Shown here: piece by piece, positions 44,691 through 55,395 of the stretch
How positions within the stretch are numbered: position 1 is the first letter of the stretch
Layout: the number at the start of each line of letters is the position of its first letter
Assembly: GCA_027946555.1 (NCBI GenBank)
Contig: JAPEVC010000061.1
Location: 100,438-164,437, forward strand
Length of the DNA stretch: 64,000 nt
DNA from: Gnomoniopsis sp. IMI 355080
Taxonomy: Eukaryota > Ascomycota > Sordariomycetes > Diaporthales > Gnomoniaceae
Reading direction: 5' to 3'
Program-made: the position numbers and the translations under genes
Notes under the pieces: model-generated
What the model was told of the DNA's origin: nothing
The model's database searches: none
What the model saw: the letters and a program-made list of their open reading frames with translations, nothing else

Positions 44691-47093
44691 ATGCCTACAA
44701 AAGCTGGAAGAGGTGACTGTGCACCAGAAATTATCGGGTATGCCGAGCCATGGATAGTGGCACCTGGGGATACAGTTGAGATCAAGGTAAGAAAAAGACT
44801 CGATCTCTTGAAACTTTCACTCTGGCCCATTGCATGGGATCCCTCCAACATCCTAGCAAAGTGAAAGAGATCAAATTGCAGGTGACTTACGTTGCTCACC
44901 GTTTGCAACACAAGACTCGGCTAACAGACAATCACCAAGGTTTCTTGTACTGAACAGGAATACAATTACCGTACTGTCCGCTTGATTCAGGGCATCGATT
45001 TAGAACATTCTCCAAAGAAAGCAGTTGAAGAAATCGAGGCGATACCGAGGGGGCAGCGAAAAGGCAGATTCCAAACAGCTTTCCCGGGATCATATGGACG
45101 CATTCCTCATTGGGGGCCACCACCCTGTGCGGACGGCCTCCAGGTGTCCTTTTACATGCAACCATGGATGCTGGATTGTTCACATGCTCAGACACTGATT
45201 TCCACGCTGGATCCGATCGATCGAACTGGTTTTCGTATTGCTTTGAACGAGCAAGGTTCGCTTGCCATTAGCGTTGGGAATGTAGACAATATCGAAGAGA
45301 TCACCACGGATATCAAGCCTCAGCGAAAGACATGGTCAAAGATCAAACTTACAATCACTGGTCGGACGGTCCAGATAAGCATGTCACACAGCTCGTATCG
45401 AGTTGAACCGATACCTCTCCCTACAGCACACTCATTTCAATTGGACAGAGCAGCGATATTACTTCGCCCAGGACCTCTCCTTGTTGCAGCATGCTACAGC
45501 AAAACTGCCAGTGAAGATGAGCATGGTTCCATATCGAGCTTGCAAGTCACCGACTTCTTCAACGGTCGTATTGATAGCCTGAAGTTGAAAACATGCGGCT
45601 CAAAGCCTTTGCTACTCGCCAAACACGATTTTTCTTTGGAGATATCAAGTGATCGGATCATTGATATTTCCGGACGTGGGCATGATGGTATTCTCGTCAA
45701 CGCGCCAACCCGAGCAGTCAAAGGGCACGATTGGTCCGGGTCGGAGAGTGATTGGACAAGAGCAGACTCCGGATACGGCGCTATACATTTTCACGATGAC
45801 GACATGGACGACGCAAAATGGGCAACCGACTTCACTATTACAATACCAGGTGACGCCCGCTCTGGGGCCTATTCGGTGGAAGTCGAGGCTGTCAATGGCC
45901 GAGACACCGACTCGATCACTTTCTTTGTCAGGCCCAACACCTCAACAGCAGACAACTCCAATAAAGTCTGCCTTGTCTTCTCAACCTTCACATATCTTGC
46001 TTATGCAAATGAGCGCATGTACGATACGACCCGGGTTAATACAGCGGATCTCGGGCCAGGTTTTGACATTGAGAAGGTCTTGAAGAGTGCCGAGTTTGAC
46101 AAGATGCGACGGCGCCATGACCTCGGCCTGTCTTGTTACGACCGTCACAACGATGGGTCTGGAGTCTGCTACTCCTCCTCCAAGCGCCCGATCTTGAATG
46201 TTCGCCCTGGGTACATTATGTGGGCATTCTCGCGGCCCCGTGAGTTCTCCGCTGATCTAATGATGCTTGGATTCCTGGAACGCGAAGGTATTCCGTACGA
46301 GATTTTGACCGATCACGACTTGCACGACCGCGGAGCCAGTGCCTTACAAGGTTTTAATACTGTCATTACAGGCTGTCATCCTGAATACCCTTCACTGAGG
46401 TCTTTCAGCGCGTACAATGCCTATGCCAAAGGGGGCGGCAATTTGATGTACCTCGGCGGGAACGGATTCTACTGGGTCAGTGCTCTCAACGAAGAGTCCC
46501 ATCGGCTAGAAGTCCGCCGAGGCGACGTTGGGGTCCGGCCTTTCGGTCTACCCGGAGGAGAGCATGTCAATAGTCTCGACGGCCAGCGAGGTGGTTTGTG
46601 GAGGTCTCGCGGGATGAGTTGCAACACGCTGTTCGGGGTCGGCTTTTGCGCCCAAGGGACCGGGCTAGGCGTTCCCTACAAGCGGACTGAGGAATCTAGG
46701 GACAAGAGATTTTCTTGGATGTTCAAAGGCGTAGATGGTGATCTGATTGGCACGCAAGGCTTTGGCGGGGGCGCGTCTGGTGACGAAATCGATCGCTATG
46801 ATGTTGACAATGGCAGCCCTGAGGGTGCGTCAATTCTCGCTACAAGCACTGGCCATAGCGACGACTTCGGCATCGCTGTCGAAGACTTGGCTTACCCGGC
46901 GTTGAACACACTTGGAACCCAAACGAACCGGATCCGCAGCGACGTTGTTTACTACGTGGGGTCTGGCGGCGGTGCGGTGTTCAGTGTTGGAAGTATCAAT
47001 TGGTATTGCTCGCTGGCTTGGGATGATTATAATAACAACGTTGCCAGGTTTACTCGCAATATCATCACAGGCTTCCTGACAGGTATGCGATAA
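44691..47093 (+). CDS. N,N-dimethylformamidase large-subunit-like amidohydrolase, 749 aa
   Basis: Exons 44691-44786 and 44940-47093. The 153-bp intron (GTAAGA, CTAAC, AAG) joins VAPGDTVEIK to VSCTEQEYNYRTVRLI. Total length is close to that of the bacterial large subunit (about 760). The N-terminal beta domain leads into a LamG-like jelly roll (DGLQVSFYMQPW, DFFNGRIDSLKL). The C-terminal catalytic part has FHDDDMDDAKWATDFTITIP, YLAYANE, LSCYDRHNDGSGVCYSS, RPILNVRPGY, TGCHPEYPS, NLMYLGGNGFYW, GASGDEIDRYD and SINWYCSLAWDDYNNNVA. The family uses a mononuclear iron held by two Tyr and one Glu; by spacing the candidates are Tyr387, Tyr432 and Glu514. It should hydrolyse an N-substituted amide. The small subunit of the bacterial enzyme is not seen nearby. 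There is no signal peptide. Substrate unknown. Confidence 0.88.
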
Positions 47094-47482
47094 GTACTTG
47101 GATTATGCATTTGGAAGATATATGGACAGGAAATGATCTTGACAAATTGTTAAAGTCTATATAAATTCCATTCCTATAAATAGCATGAAGGTAATAGATA
47201 TCCAAGAGTTTTTACACTGTTTACATATCAGCTAACACTTAAGTGGGCTGAAAGTCGTCCTTGAACTACTTGATCAAAACGGAAAAGCAGGCACGCAAGG
47301 CTGTATTAGTAGATGTAATATTGTGAGTATACTGTTATGCTATTACGAATTTCTTCCAACGCTACGAATTGTTCCTACATGGAATATTCAGTCCTCTAAA
47401 GAAAGTAATGAATTATGTATGACTCATGCCCGTATCATCCTGCTGTAAGTCAATGTGAAGCCCCTAATATTTTCAGGTTCAA
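47094..47482. other. Intergenic, about 0.4 kb, AT-rich 3' flank
   Basis: Shared 3' flank of the DMFase-like gene (plus) and a small hypothetical gene (minus). Nothing recognised. Confidence 0.5.
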
Positions 47483-47968
47483 CTACACCTTCAATTTGTG
47501 ATACCACCGTTCAGCCATCGATACTTCCGCTCTCTCCTTATTTTTTGACTTCTCAATGCTTGTTTTGATGCCCATTATCTCATCATATGTCTCATGCTTC
47601 CACATAAGTGGGATGCAGATTTTCTTCTCGTTCGTTGACTTATCCCAGAGCTTTGAATGCTTTTGCCAGGCTGTTGCTGAATTAGGGTTGGTGAATACAA
47701 ACACCAGGTATGCGAGTGGGCGATTGTTTTCAGATAGATCCTTCACCTGGACGTAGTCCAGATTCTTGGGTAGTCTCATCTGGACTAGTCTGTCCTCGGG
47801 TGGGCCTATAAAAACGGGACATGTCTGCTTTTGCTTATGGTATTCATCGTTCTTGATGTAGTCGCAGAATGAAGTTGCCCATTGTGTATGCGGGAATTCA
47901 ATAGTGATTGTTCGGTCGAAGTGGATGTCTATGGAAAGCATGTGCTCAAGAGAAGCACATTTGGACAT
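47483..47968 (-). CDS. Hypothetical protein, 161 aa, unrecognised
   Basis: An intact minus-strand frame from ATG 47968 (MSKCASLEHMLSIDIHFDR). The protein is soluble, mixed alpha/beta, with many charged and aromatic residues. It has an alternation of beta-like segments (ITIEFPHTQWATSF, PLAYLVFVFTNP, KKICIPLMW) and a basic C-terminal helix (KSKNKERAEVSMAERWYHKLKV). There is no signal peptide, membrane segment or cysteine pattern. No family is recognised. The overlapping plus-strand frame is short and lacks a motif. The balanced composition argues for a real gene; possibly lineage-specific. Confidence 0.55.
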   Translation of the reverse strand: MSKCASLEHMLSIDIHFDRTITIEFPHTQWATSFCDYIKNDEYHKQKQTCPVFIGPPEDRLVQMRLPKNLDYVQVKDLSENNRPLAYLVFVFTNPNSATAWQKHSKLWDKSTNEKKICIPLMWKHETYDEIMGIKTSIEKSKNKERAEVSMAERWYHKLKV

Positions 47969-48959
47969 GGTGATGGCTGGTGAAATATAAAGGTAAGGCG
48001 TCCCGAGTCGAAGGGTATCACCAGGTGTGCTTTTTTATCACAGAGGTTCACACTTCCGATGAACTCAATGATTATGAAATTTCAAAATGTATTAGACACG
48101 CCTAGAAGGTATCAACAGTCCAAAAGACAGGGCCAGCCGCGTAAGACAGATTTGGGACCATAGGACAGTATATGAGATTAACTACCTAGGTAGATGCGGG
48201 GGGCCTGGCCTTTAAGTACCTAGGTATGTAGGTACTTTCTTAGAAGCGATGTACCGAAATCTGTATTGGTACCTAGGTAGCCTTATGTAGCTTAAAATGG
48301 CATTGGAAATGCGGGATGCCGTGTGTGGCAGGGCTTCGGCGAGGGCTGCAACATAAGTCTGACCATCCCATGGTCATGCTGCTCCACCATTCCAGGATGG
48401 GCAGTCTTGCCGCCTTCGCCCACAATGATGTACACGGCATGAAATCTGGCGCTGAGAAAGGTACAATAGTACACGAATTGTCACATACTGATTATTCGAG
48501 GGTGGCTATGCCAGGTAGGCAGCTGGTAGGTTACCTAAGTAGGATGGCCGTAAGCACCGGTGGACGAGCTCTAAGCCCCTCATGCAGTGTTACCATGACC
48601 GCAGCAGTAACCCCACCTACACAAGTGATTTCGGAAGGATTACTCACTGCATGGGCTATGGCTTCAGGCGGTGGAGGGCGTCCGATTCGAAACATAATCA
48701 AGTTTCTTCATGTTCTGCCAACAAAGCGGGGGGCTCTTCAGATCGATGTCGGGACAGCACCAGCCTTGATACCATGACCTGCCTGTCTTGGGCCTCCATC
48801 CTTCTCAAACATAATAATGAGTAGCTCAGTAGTAAGCCAACTCGAACAAGGGATTAGAAGAGATGGCACTTACTTTGAAGGCACGTATTGGACCCAATTT
48901 TGAGAGCACGAACGTGACTAGAACGTGAACAGATCTGAGAACGGACGCCCCCCATACAG
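47969..48959. other. Intergenic, about 1 kb, with three CCTAGG palindromes
   Basis: ACCTAGGT-type palindromes at 48183-48192, 48217-48226 and 48270-48279. A 153-codon plus frame (48316-48777) has irregular composition and no motif, so I do not call it. The first exon of the DUF6594 gene should lie in the right-hand part; ATGs at 48829 and 48862 were tried without a clean splice. Confidence 0.45.
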
Positions 48960-50275
48960 ATGCAATCGATTTTGAATTGGAAGCCACTTCTCACCATGAT
49001 ACAGCAGCGCCGGAGTCTAAAAGGAAACCAGCCGTCTCCGCAGATAATGTCTGGGGGGTTGGTCCCCAGAAAGTCGAAAACGGCCAGAATACCAGTCAAG
49101 ATCGGATCAGTTCGGAATCGTGGGAGAGCAACCCAAAGCAAAGTCTCCCGAAGAAAGCAACCCAAAAAGAAATTGTCTTGCCGAGAGCGAAAGCTAGTTC
49201 AGAATCATTCATAGAAAGCACGCCTGCTTCGGTAAAACAAGAAGCAGCACCTGCAAAGAGCACGGGTCTGTCCTCCTTGGCACAAACCAACGCCCCTTCC
49301 CGCCCAGAAAGGCGTGCGACCGCAGTATTGTCGAACAATAAAACATTGCCAGAGCATGAGGTTCGGACTAAACTGGATGTCGGTGAGCCAGGACAATGGG
49401 CCGTGGATGAGCACTTGGATGGACTGCTGCGCCAGATAGTGGATGACTCGCCCGGGTAAGCTGTGATGCTTCTAAATTGAGCGCTTGCTATGAGAGCCGA
49501 GGCTGATACCGAATACTCAGCGACTTCCTAAGGGATTTCTTTGGGCTGGGATCCTGTCACACTGAAGCAGGCCGTCTCAGAAAGGAAACAAGCTCCCCGC
49601 CTATATATCGTATCAACTTTGCCGATATGCAAAGAATTCATCTCCGAAAATTGCAAGTCAAGCTAGTAACCCATGCCGTTCATATGCATCAGACGAGGTC
49701 AGAGCCTGAGCCTAAGGAGGCATGGGAAAAAGACCTAGCAGATTATAGTAGGGCCTTGATTCTCGTGCCTATTCTCGAAAACTAACACAAATGCAGTCCA
49801 AGGTCTGAAAGATTACGATTACATGACGGAATGCACCAGCCTTCCCCAAGACTATTTCCTAGCTACAGGAGAGCGAAAGACCGACCGGGAAGTCATTCAG
49901 GAAGTCATCGACCAGCGTATTGGCGGCAGCAGTAACTTACTGAAGACAAATTTGACAACTCCAGTAGAGAAAAGGAGTGAAGTCAGAATTCCCATCGGGG
50001 GAACAAGGAATGTGAAGACAAGGCTCAAAAAGCTAGACAAAGCTCGAAATCGAGTAATTTTGGCAGCTCTTGGTGCCTTCTTGATGCTCGGTCCCATGTG
50101 GCTCATGGTGCTCCATCAGACACTATACACGGGATTGATCACTACAACAGTGTGCGTCAGTGTTTTTGGACTTGTGGCATCGTGGAGGCTTACGGAACCA
50201 AACGACGTACTCTCGGCTACGGCAGCCTACGCCGCTATCTTGGTTGTGTTCGTTGGCTTAACAACATCAAATTAA
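48960..50275 (+). CDS. DUF6594-type fungal membrane protein; 5' end unresolved
   Basis: Exons up to 49455, then 49521-49747 and 49797-50275. The introns are 65 bp (GTAAGC, CTGAT, CAG) and 49 bp (GTAGGG, CTAAC, CAG). The first visible exon encodes a disordered Lys/Ser/Pro/Glu-rich region that ends in VDEHLDGLLRQIVDDSPGDF. The second has the family's IYRINFADMQRIHLRKLQVKLV. The third has LKDYDYMTEC, a basic stretch, and two or three C-terminal helices (VILAALGAFLMLGPMWLMVL, TVCVSVFGLVASW, AAYAAILVVFVGL). Together these are the landmarks of the fungal DUF6594 family, which is of unknown function. No in-frame ATG is found between the first exon and an upstream TGA, so at least one 5' exon is missing. 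The start given is only a lower bound of coding sequence. Confidence 0.7.
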
Positions 50276-51030
50276 TGGAGTGAACGGATGATAGAGGGAA
50301 CAATACGAATAGAATGGTCAGGTTTATAGACAAGTGAAAATGATTCTTCTACGTCGATTGATCGGTTACGATTGGTCTCGGAAACATCCTTGCCAGGGCT
50401 TACCACAGCTCCCAGAGCCACTTTTTTAGAGCCAAGAGGTATGTAGAGTTACGTTTTTCAAGAGGGAGCATAGAATATATTTATCTAATAAAGCAATTGC
50501 TCTAATCATTCATACATATTTACAGATTTTGCCCATCACCTGGATGGAATATAACGACCAATCTTTAGTCCTCCAGAGTATGTATATATATCTTTCTACC
50601 TAGATAGGTAGGCACCTTACCTGGTCGTGTTCTTTAAATAGAGGGTATCTACGGATATACTTCACTATCCTGGTCTTATCCAGATTATCTGGGAACCCCC
50701 GTCGGGGCCTAACCCTTCTATCTTGGCATCCCCCGATACGCCCCGCTCCTTCAATTTGCCGTGATTTCTCAATACCATAGTGCAAAAGTTACGACACTCA
50801 AAGTTCGACCACCTATGACTGATCACTTCTCCTTCGTCGCATCAGACGATAGGACAACGGGGAATGTGCGGCGTCTGACCGTATCTCTGAGTCTATCTAG
50901 GTAGATATCGTTTCCATTCGCCTTCCGCCGGAGCCGGCCAGCGACAGATTCCAGTCTTTACTCAAACTTGAGCAAATCATCAGATTAACTTTAGCTGGCT
51001 CTCTGATCTTCCATCGATCTCGGGATAGCC
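50276..51030. other. Intergenic, about 0.75 kb
   Basis: AT-rich near 50450-50600, then promoter of the regulator at 51031. No gene seen. Confidence 0.5.
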
Positions 51031-53101
51031 ATGTCGCAGCCCACCTTTGCCCGCACATTCAAGTTTGTTGGCGGTCCGAGTAGAAAGCGACGACGCTGTG
51101 CGGCTCCCGCAGATAGAGAATGTGTCTCGAAGTCCCAGAAGCCTAGCCATGTCTCGAAACGTCGGACTGAGCCTAGGAAGACAATCAGTCAGCCAAGTTC
51201 TGCTGCGCCCGCCGATGTAGACGAAATTCCTCATATTCAAGAGCACAATGACAGCGGAATTGCTCACAATGCTGTTTCCAGCAATGATGAAGCTACACAA
51301 TCAACAATACCACCGGCCACATCTGGCGAAGATCCCGCGGATTGCTTGGGCAGCATATCGTCAAATACCGATGCGGTACTAGAGCCGCTGCTGGAGTGGG
51401 CAGTCTCAGCCGACCTCTCCATGATTCCAGAAGGTCTGGAGTCTATGCTTGAATTCGAGAATACTCTGCCCCTATTCCCGAACCCGACATCCGAGTCGGC
51501 TTACGCTTCTAATGCAACAGCCTCCAACATTTTGTATCCAAGAGCCTTGCAGGATGATAACGAAGAACAATGTCAAGAAGAAACTCGCTCCCGGCTGCCA
51601 GAAGCTGTACGATTTGAAGCCTCGGCCCATACAGCCGGTTATAATGTAGGAGAAACACGGTATGGGTTTGGAAATGCTACGCCGGCGGTGGAATCCATTG
51701 ATGACAAGCTTGACACTCTTTTTGCACAATGTAAGACATTCGACGATTTCTAACGTAATGAAGTGGAGTCTCCTCCACAGAAACAGCTCACTGACTATGC
51801 ATTTTAGATAACCAGAAATTTTGTGTTTGGCCTTTGACTCACGACTTCGACGCAAATCCATTTCGTTTTAATACGGAGCCCAATCAAACCTCTCCTCTTC
51901 TGCGACATTGTATTCTGGCGCTATCATACAAACACATGGGCCACCGAGGGACCGGGACCTGCCAAGCCAAAGCCAAAGCTCACAAGAAAAAAGCAGTGCA
52001 GCTAATAGAGGGGCTCGAAGCATCCTTGGAATCCGCAAAATCCACAACGGACTTGTTGAATGGACTGTTGGTGCTTATTACTCTAGACGTAAGCTTCTAC
52101 CATAGCAAGCATTCTATCTGTAATTCAATCCAGCTGACTTTTGCCACTTGGGCAGTGTGCCACTTCCGCCCGTGGACCCTGGATTGTCCATCTCCGCCGA
52201 GCACAGAGAATCTTAGAGGCACTTGGGGCCCTCAAAATACCGAGGACCCCTAGAATTCAAGCGCAGATCGAGATGCTCGTATGGTATGTCATATACTCCA
52301 TGGCCATATCGTTTGAGGAAGGATTTGACCAACATAACGTGTAGGTGGGATGTTACGCTTGGTCTTACTAGTCGTCGGGGATTTGTCCTGTCCGGCTCTA
52401 CCATCAATAGTGTCTTCGACCCGGCCAATTCCTCTGACTTTTACAGCATCTCGGGCTGCCCACAAGAGCTATTCAAGCACATGTACCAGCTTGCGACCTA
52501 TGCGCACGAATTCGAGCTTGCGTCACGTATGACCTGCGTTACTTTTGATATGAGACCCGTGCTGGCCGTGGAGGAAGCCATCAAGGCGTGGCAACCGCCA
52601 TACTCCATCGAATCAGATGCAGACATTGACCACTTGGCCGCGGCAAGTCTCCCCAGTGATTATAGATCTGATCCCATTCAGGCGGCGCACTATATCCAGG
52701 ACCTCTACCACTGCGCCCAGGCATGGCGATTCGCCCTGCTGATCTATATCGAGAGGGTGTTCAAATGGCGGCGTCGCGAGGCGTCGCAAACATGTCTTAG
52801 TCTTTATGCCCGAAAGGCGCTCAACAATATGTCGTCGTGTCGCCGGAGCGTCATGGTTCAGAAGCAATTGCTGCTACCCGTCTTCCTCGCTGCGTGCGAG
52901 ACGGACGATGAGAATCTGAGGGATGAGGCCCGGGAATATTGTAAGTGGTGGACTGGGCAGACACGTTACGAAATGTTCATCACCAGCTTGGGCATGCTCG
53001 AAGAGGTCTGGGCTTCATCTGCGGATACGGATAGCTGGTGGGGCTCTCTCATCGACCATAAATTTGGATTTGGCTCTACACAGCAATACTTGTTTGGTTG
53101 A
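51031..53101 (+). CDS. Fungal_trans_2-type transcriptional regulator without visible zinc cluster, 621 aa
   Basis: Exons 51031-51730, 51808-52088, 52156-52283 and 52345-53101, with introns of 77, 67 and 61 bp, all GT-AG. The second half matches the fungal-specific transcription factor domain PF11951: LLRHCILALSYKHMG, KSTTDLLNGLLVLITLD, GPWIVHLRRAQRILEALGA, MLVWWDVTLGLTSRRG, YSISGCPQELFKHMYQLATY, AHYIQDLYHCAQAWRFALLI and LLLPVFLAACETDDE. The N-terminus normally carries a Zn2Cys6 cluster. Here it starts MSQPTFARTFKFVGG with a basic SRKRRRC stretch and only two isolated cysteines, so no binuclear cluster can form. A Ser/Glu-rich acidic linker follows. It is nuclear by expectation. It could be a cofactor, a dimerising inhibitor, or a TF whose DNA-binding exon was lost. 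Confidence 0.85.
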
Positions 53102-53994
53102 GAGATCGCACGCTACGTAGATAGTCATGGGGCAAAGTTCAAACCTTAGACGCAACAAATTCGCGGCATCAGGCCAGTTAAGCATCGATCTTCTCTTCCA
53201 CTGTCCAGCGTATGATTCAGCCTTCTTCTAAGCTTTCAGTTGTCTTAGTCATGGGTTTGGGGAAGACACAGCTTGTACTCGACATGTAACATAGCACAAT
53301 GCGTTATTTGGTGGTTCATTAGGCCATCAGGACCGCAAAGAGAGAAGGCCAAGTGGGAGCGCGCCTTTTTATTTGCGCCAATTTGATGCCGCCACGCAGT
53401 TGATCGTAATGACATTCTTACCTAGTTGTAAGGACTACGAGGCTATTGCCAAACTGAAAGAATTCTGCTCCAGGCTGTCTCCTAATATGGCGAGGAGTCA
53501 GATTGGGCTGGGTCTGGTCTTACCAACTCACATATTCTTGCCAGCATTCGTCTTGTTGCTTGCTCCTCAATTGAATACTTGTAGGCCGGCGGGAGCCTAA
53601 ATCGTCAATCGGAAGAGTCATCCGTGCATGAGGTCCACCTGAAATGCAACAACCCATTTAAAATCGGTTCTCACTAGCCTACCTAGGTACCTAGGTATCA
53701 TCCATTCTTTTCATTCTTTCATTCCGTGCCACGATTCCACAGTTATAACCCAGGCTTCCGTTTGTATGCTTACAAGCTCTAGAGAGTAAATCCACGAGAA
53801 ATTTTCTAACGCTGCAATGCATTCATTCCTCTCCGAGATATCGTGAATCTGCAGAGCTTATTCGACGAGACAAGATGGCAAAAGTAGGTCGGTAATCCTG
53901 CACTTCACCTTGGGTATGATCAGGTAGGATTCTTTTTCCTCACGAAGAGCGACAGAACCGAATTGCGGCGTCATTCAACGCTTGTCCCGTAGTG
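53102..53994. other. Intergenic, about 0.9 kb
   Basis: Two overlapping TACCTAGGTA palindromes at 53680-53697. Nothing else recognised. Confidence 0.5.
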
Positions 53995-54830
53995 ATGAAC
54001 CGCCACATACTTAGCTACCTATCAGTCGGCGACTTGCTTCATTGTACTCAGGTGAGCAAAGCCTGCCTAGCCGTGACAGATTCCGTGCTGTACTCTATAG
54101 TGGAGCTCATATGGACGGATCCTGAAGATACTCGCTTCGTCACTCTTGTGCGGACAATCTTGAATCGGCCAGAACTAGGCCTTCACATCAGCAGCCTCAG
54201 CCTCCAGGCTTCGTGGCAGTAATTTCTCCGTGGACGACTCGCTTGCCCAGTCATTTTGGCCGCGCAAGCTAATAATTTCCAACACCGAAGCCGACAGCCT
54301 CGTCGCATCTGTGGAAGAGCTCTGCGCACCGTTCCAAGATGCTTGGTAGCATGGCATTCGACAGGGTACGGTGGACGCCTTGCTAGCCTCTTCCTATCGC
54401 GATTACCAACCTTGGTCTCCCTATTTGTCGGGCCTAACTTCGGTGGGGAATGCCAATTGATGGGTAGAATGCTACGATGGTCGCTTTTTGAGAGTCAAAA
54501 CCCACACTTCTCACGCTTTGTTCACCTCCAAGAAGTCTCTTTCGGGCTCGACGAGGAAGAACCTGTTTTATGGACCCATGAATGGGAAAGCATTCAGAAG
54601 CCCAATACTTGGAATTTCTACCATTGTTGTACCTTCCTGATATCAGACGGTTTTCTGCTTCTCTGGATGGTAGTCAACTTGCTTTTGAGTGGCTCAGGGT
54701 CGTCGCACGTACTGCAGTACGTACGATAGCTCTGAAGCTAACTGCATACGAGAACACGACCTCGGACACATCCTCGCCGCCATCAGCCGGATAGAAACTC
54801 TCCATTGGACGAACAGTTCTGGTGCTGCTG
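53995..54830 (+). pseudogene. Decayed F-box protein gene
   Basis: The start, MNRHILSYLSVGDLLHCTQVSK, is an F-box-like helix set followed by SLYSIVEL-type sequence (VLYSIVELIWTDPEDTRFV) and LVRTILNRPELGLHISSLSL, the usual hinge to the repeat region. The frame is lost at TGG-CAG-TAA near 54220. Coding continues one frame over as SNFSVDDSLAQSFWPRKLI up to a TAG near 54348, then shifts again to LSRLPTLVSLFVGPNFGGECQ and EVSFGLDEEEPVLW. It shifts once more near 54610 (LEFLPLLYLPDIRRFSASLDG) to TAG 54792-54794. At least three frameshifts or stops separate fragments that together read as one protein, so the gene is dead. End position approximate. Confidence 0.75.
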
Positions 54831-55395
54831 GCTCGGTGAAAATCTTCAAATAAGAGGTTTCTCTTTTTTTCCAGTTTGCGTTGACAGCACCAACCTTCAT
54901 TCAAAGAGTCCTTCATTGCAGAAATAGACCTCTTTAAACTGGTTAATAGGCCGTCTGCGGAGCCGGCCGAGCATCTGAGAAAAATACTCATTACGAGGAT
55001 TGGATCTGGATACTTTTGATAAGGCCTTAGTGCAGGTGATTGATGGCCGGAGACTTTACTATGTTTTCATGACTTTGAAGAATGCGGTGTAGATACGGTT
55101 GGGGGCTCCCGGCTCTTTAGCTTCAGAGAATACTAATGCGACCGTTTTTTCTTTTTTTTCTTTTTGGTGATCGACGGCGGGGTTCTGGGAAGGGGAGCGG
55201 GAAAAGGGGATTGTCTTACAATATGACGACTGATAATTTGGACTTCTGGCGAACTTTTCAGTATGCAACGAGTATATGCTAGGGATACGTTGGATGATCC
55301 CTTTCATTGCGAAAACATTAACATGAACAGACTAGTGCCGGACGCAATCCGAGTCCCAGAGGCAGTCCGCCGATTGTCAGCAAAGTAAAGTCTAC
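54831..55395. other. Intergenic, about 0.56 kb
   Basis: May contain the last decayed codons of the F-box pseudogene. A T-rich run lies near 55145-55165. No gene. Confidence 0.45.

Noticed and set aside
44357..44911. 184-codon minus-strand frame
   Set aside because: Lies antisense across the first exon and intron of the DMFase-like gene and shows no domain.
48316..48777. 153-codon plus-strand frame
   Set aside because: Odd composition, no homology recognised, embedded in palindrome-rich intergenic DNA.
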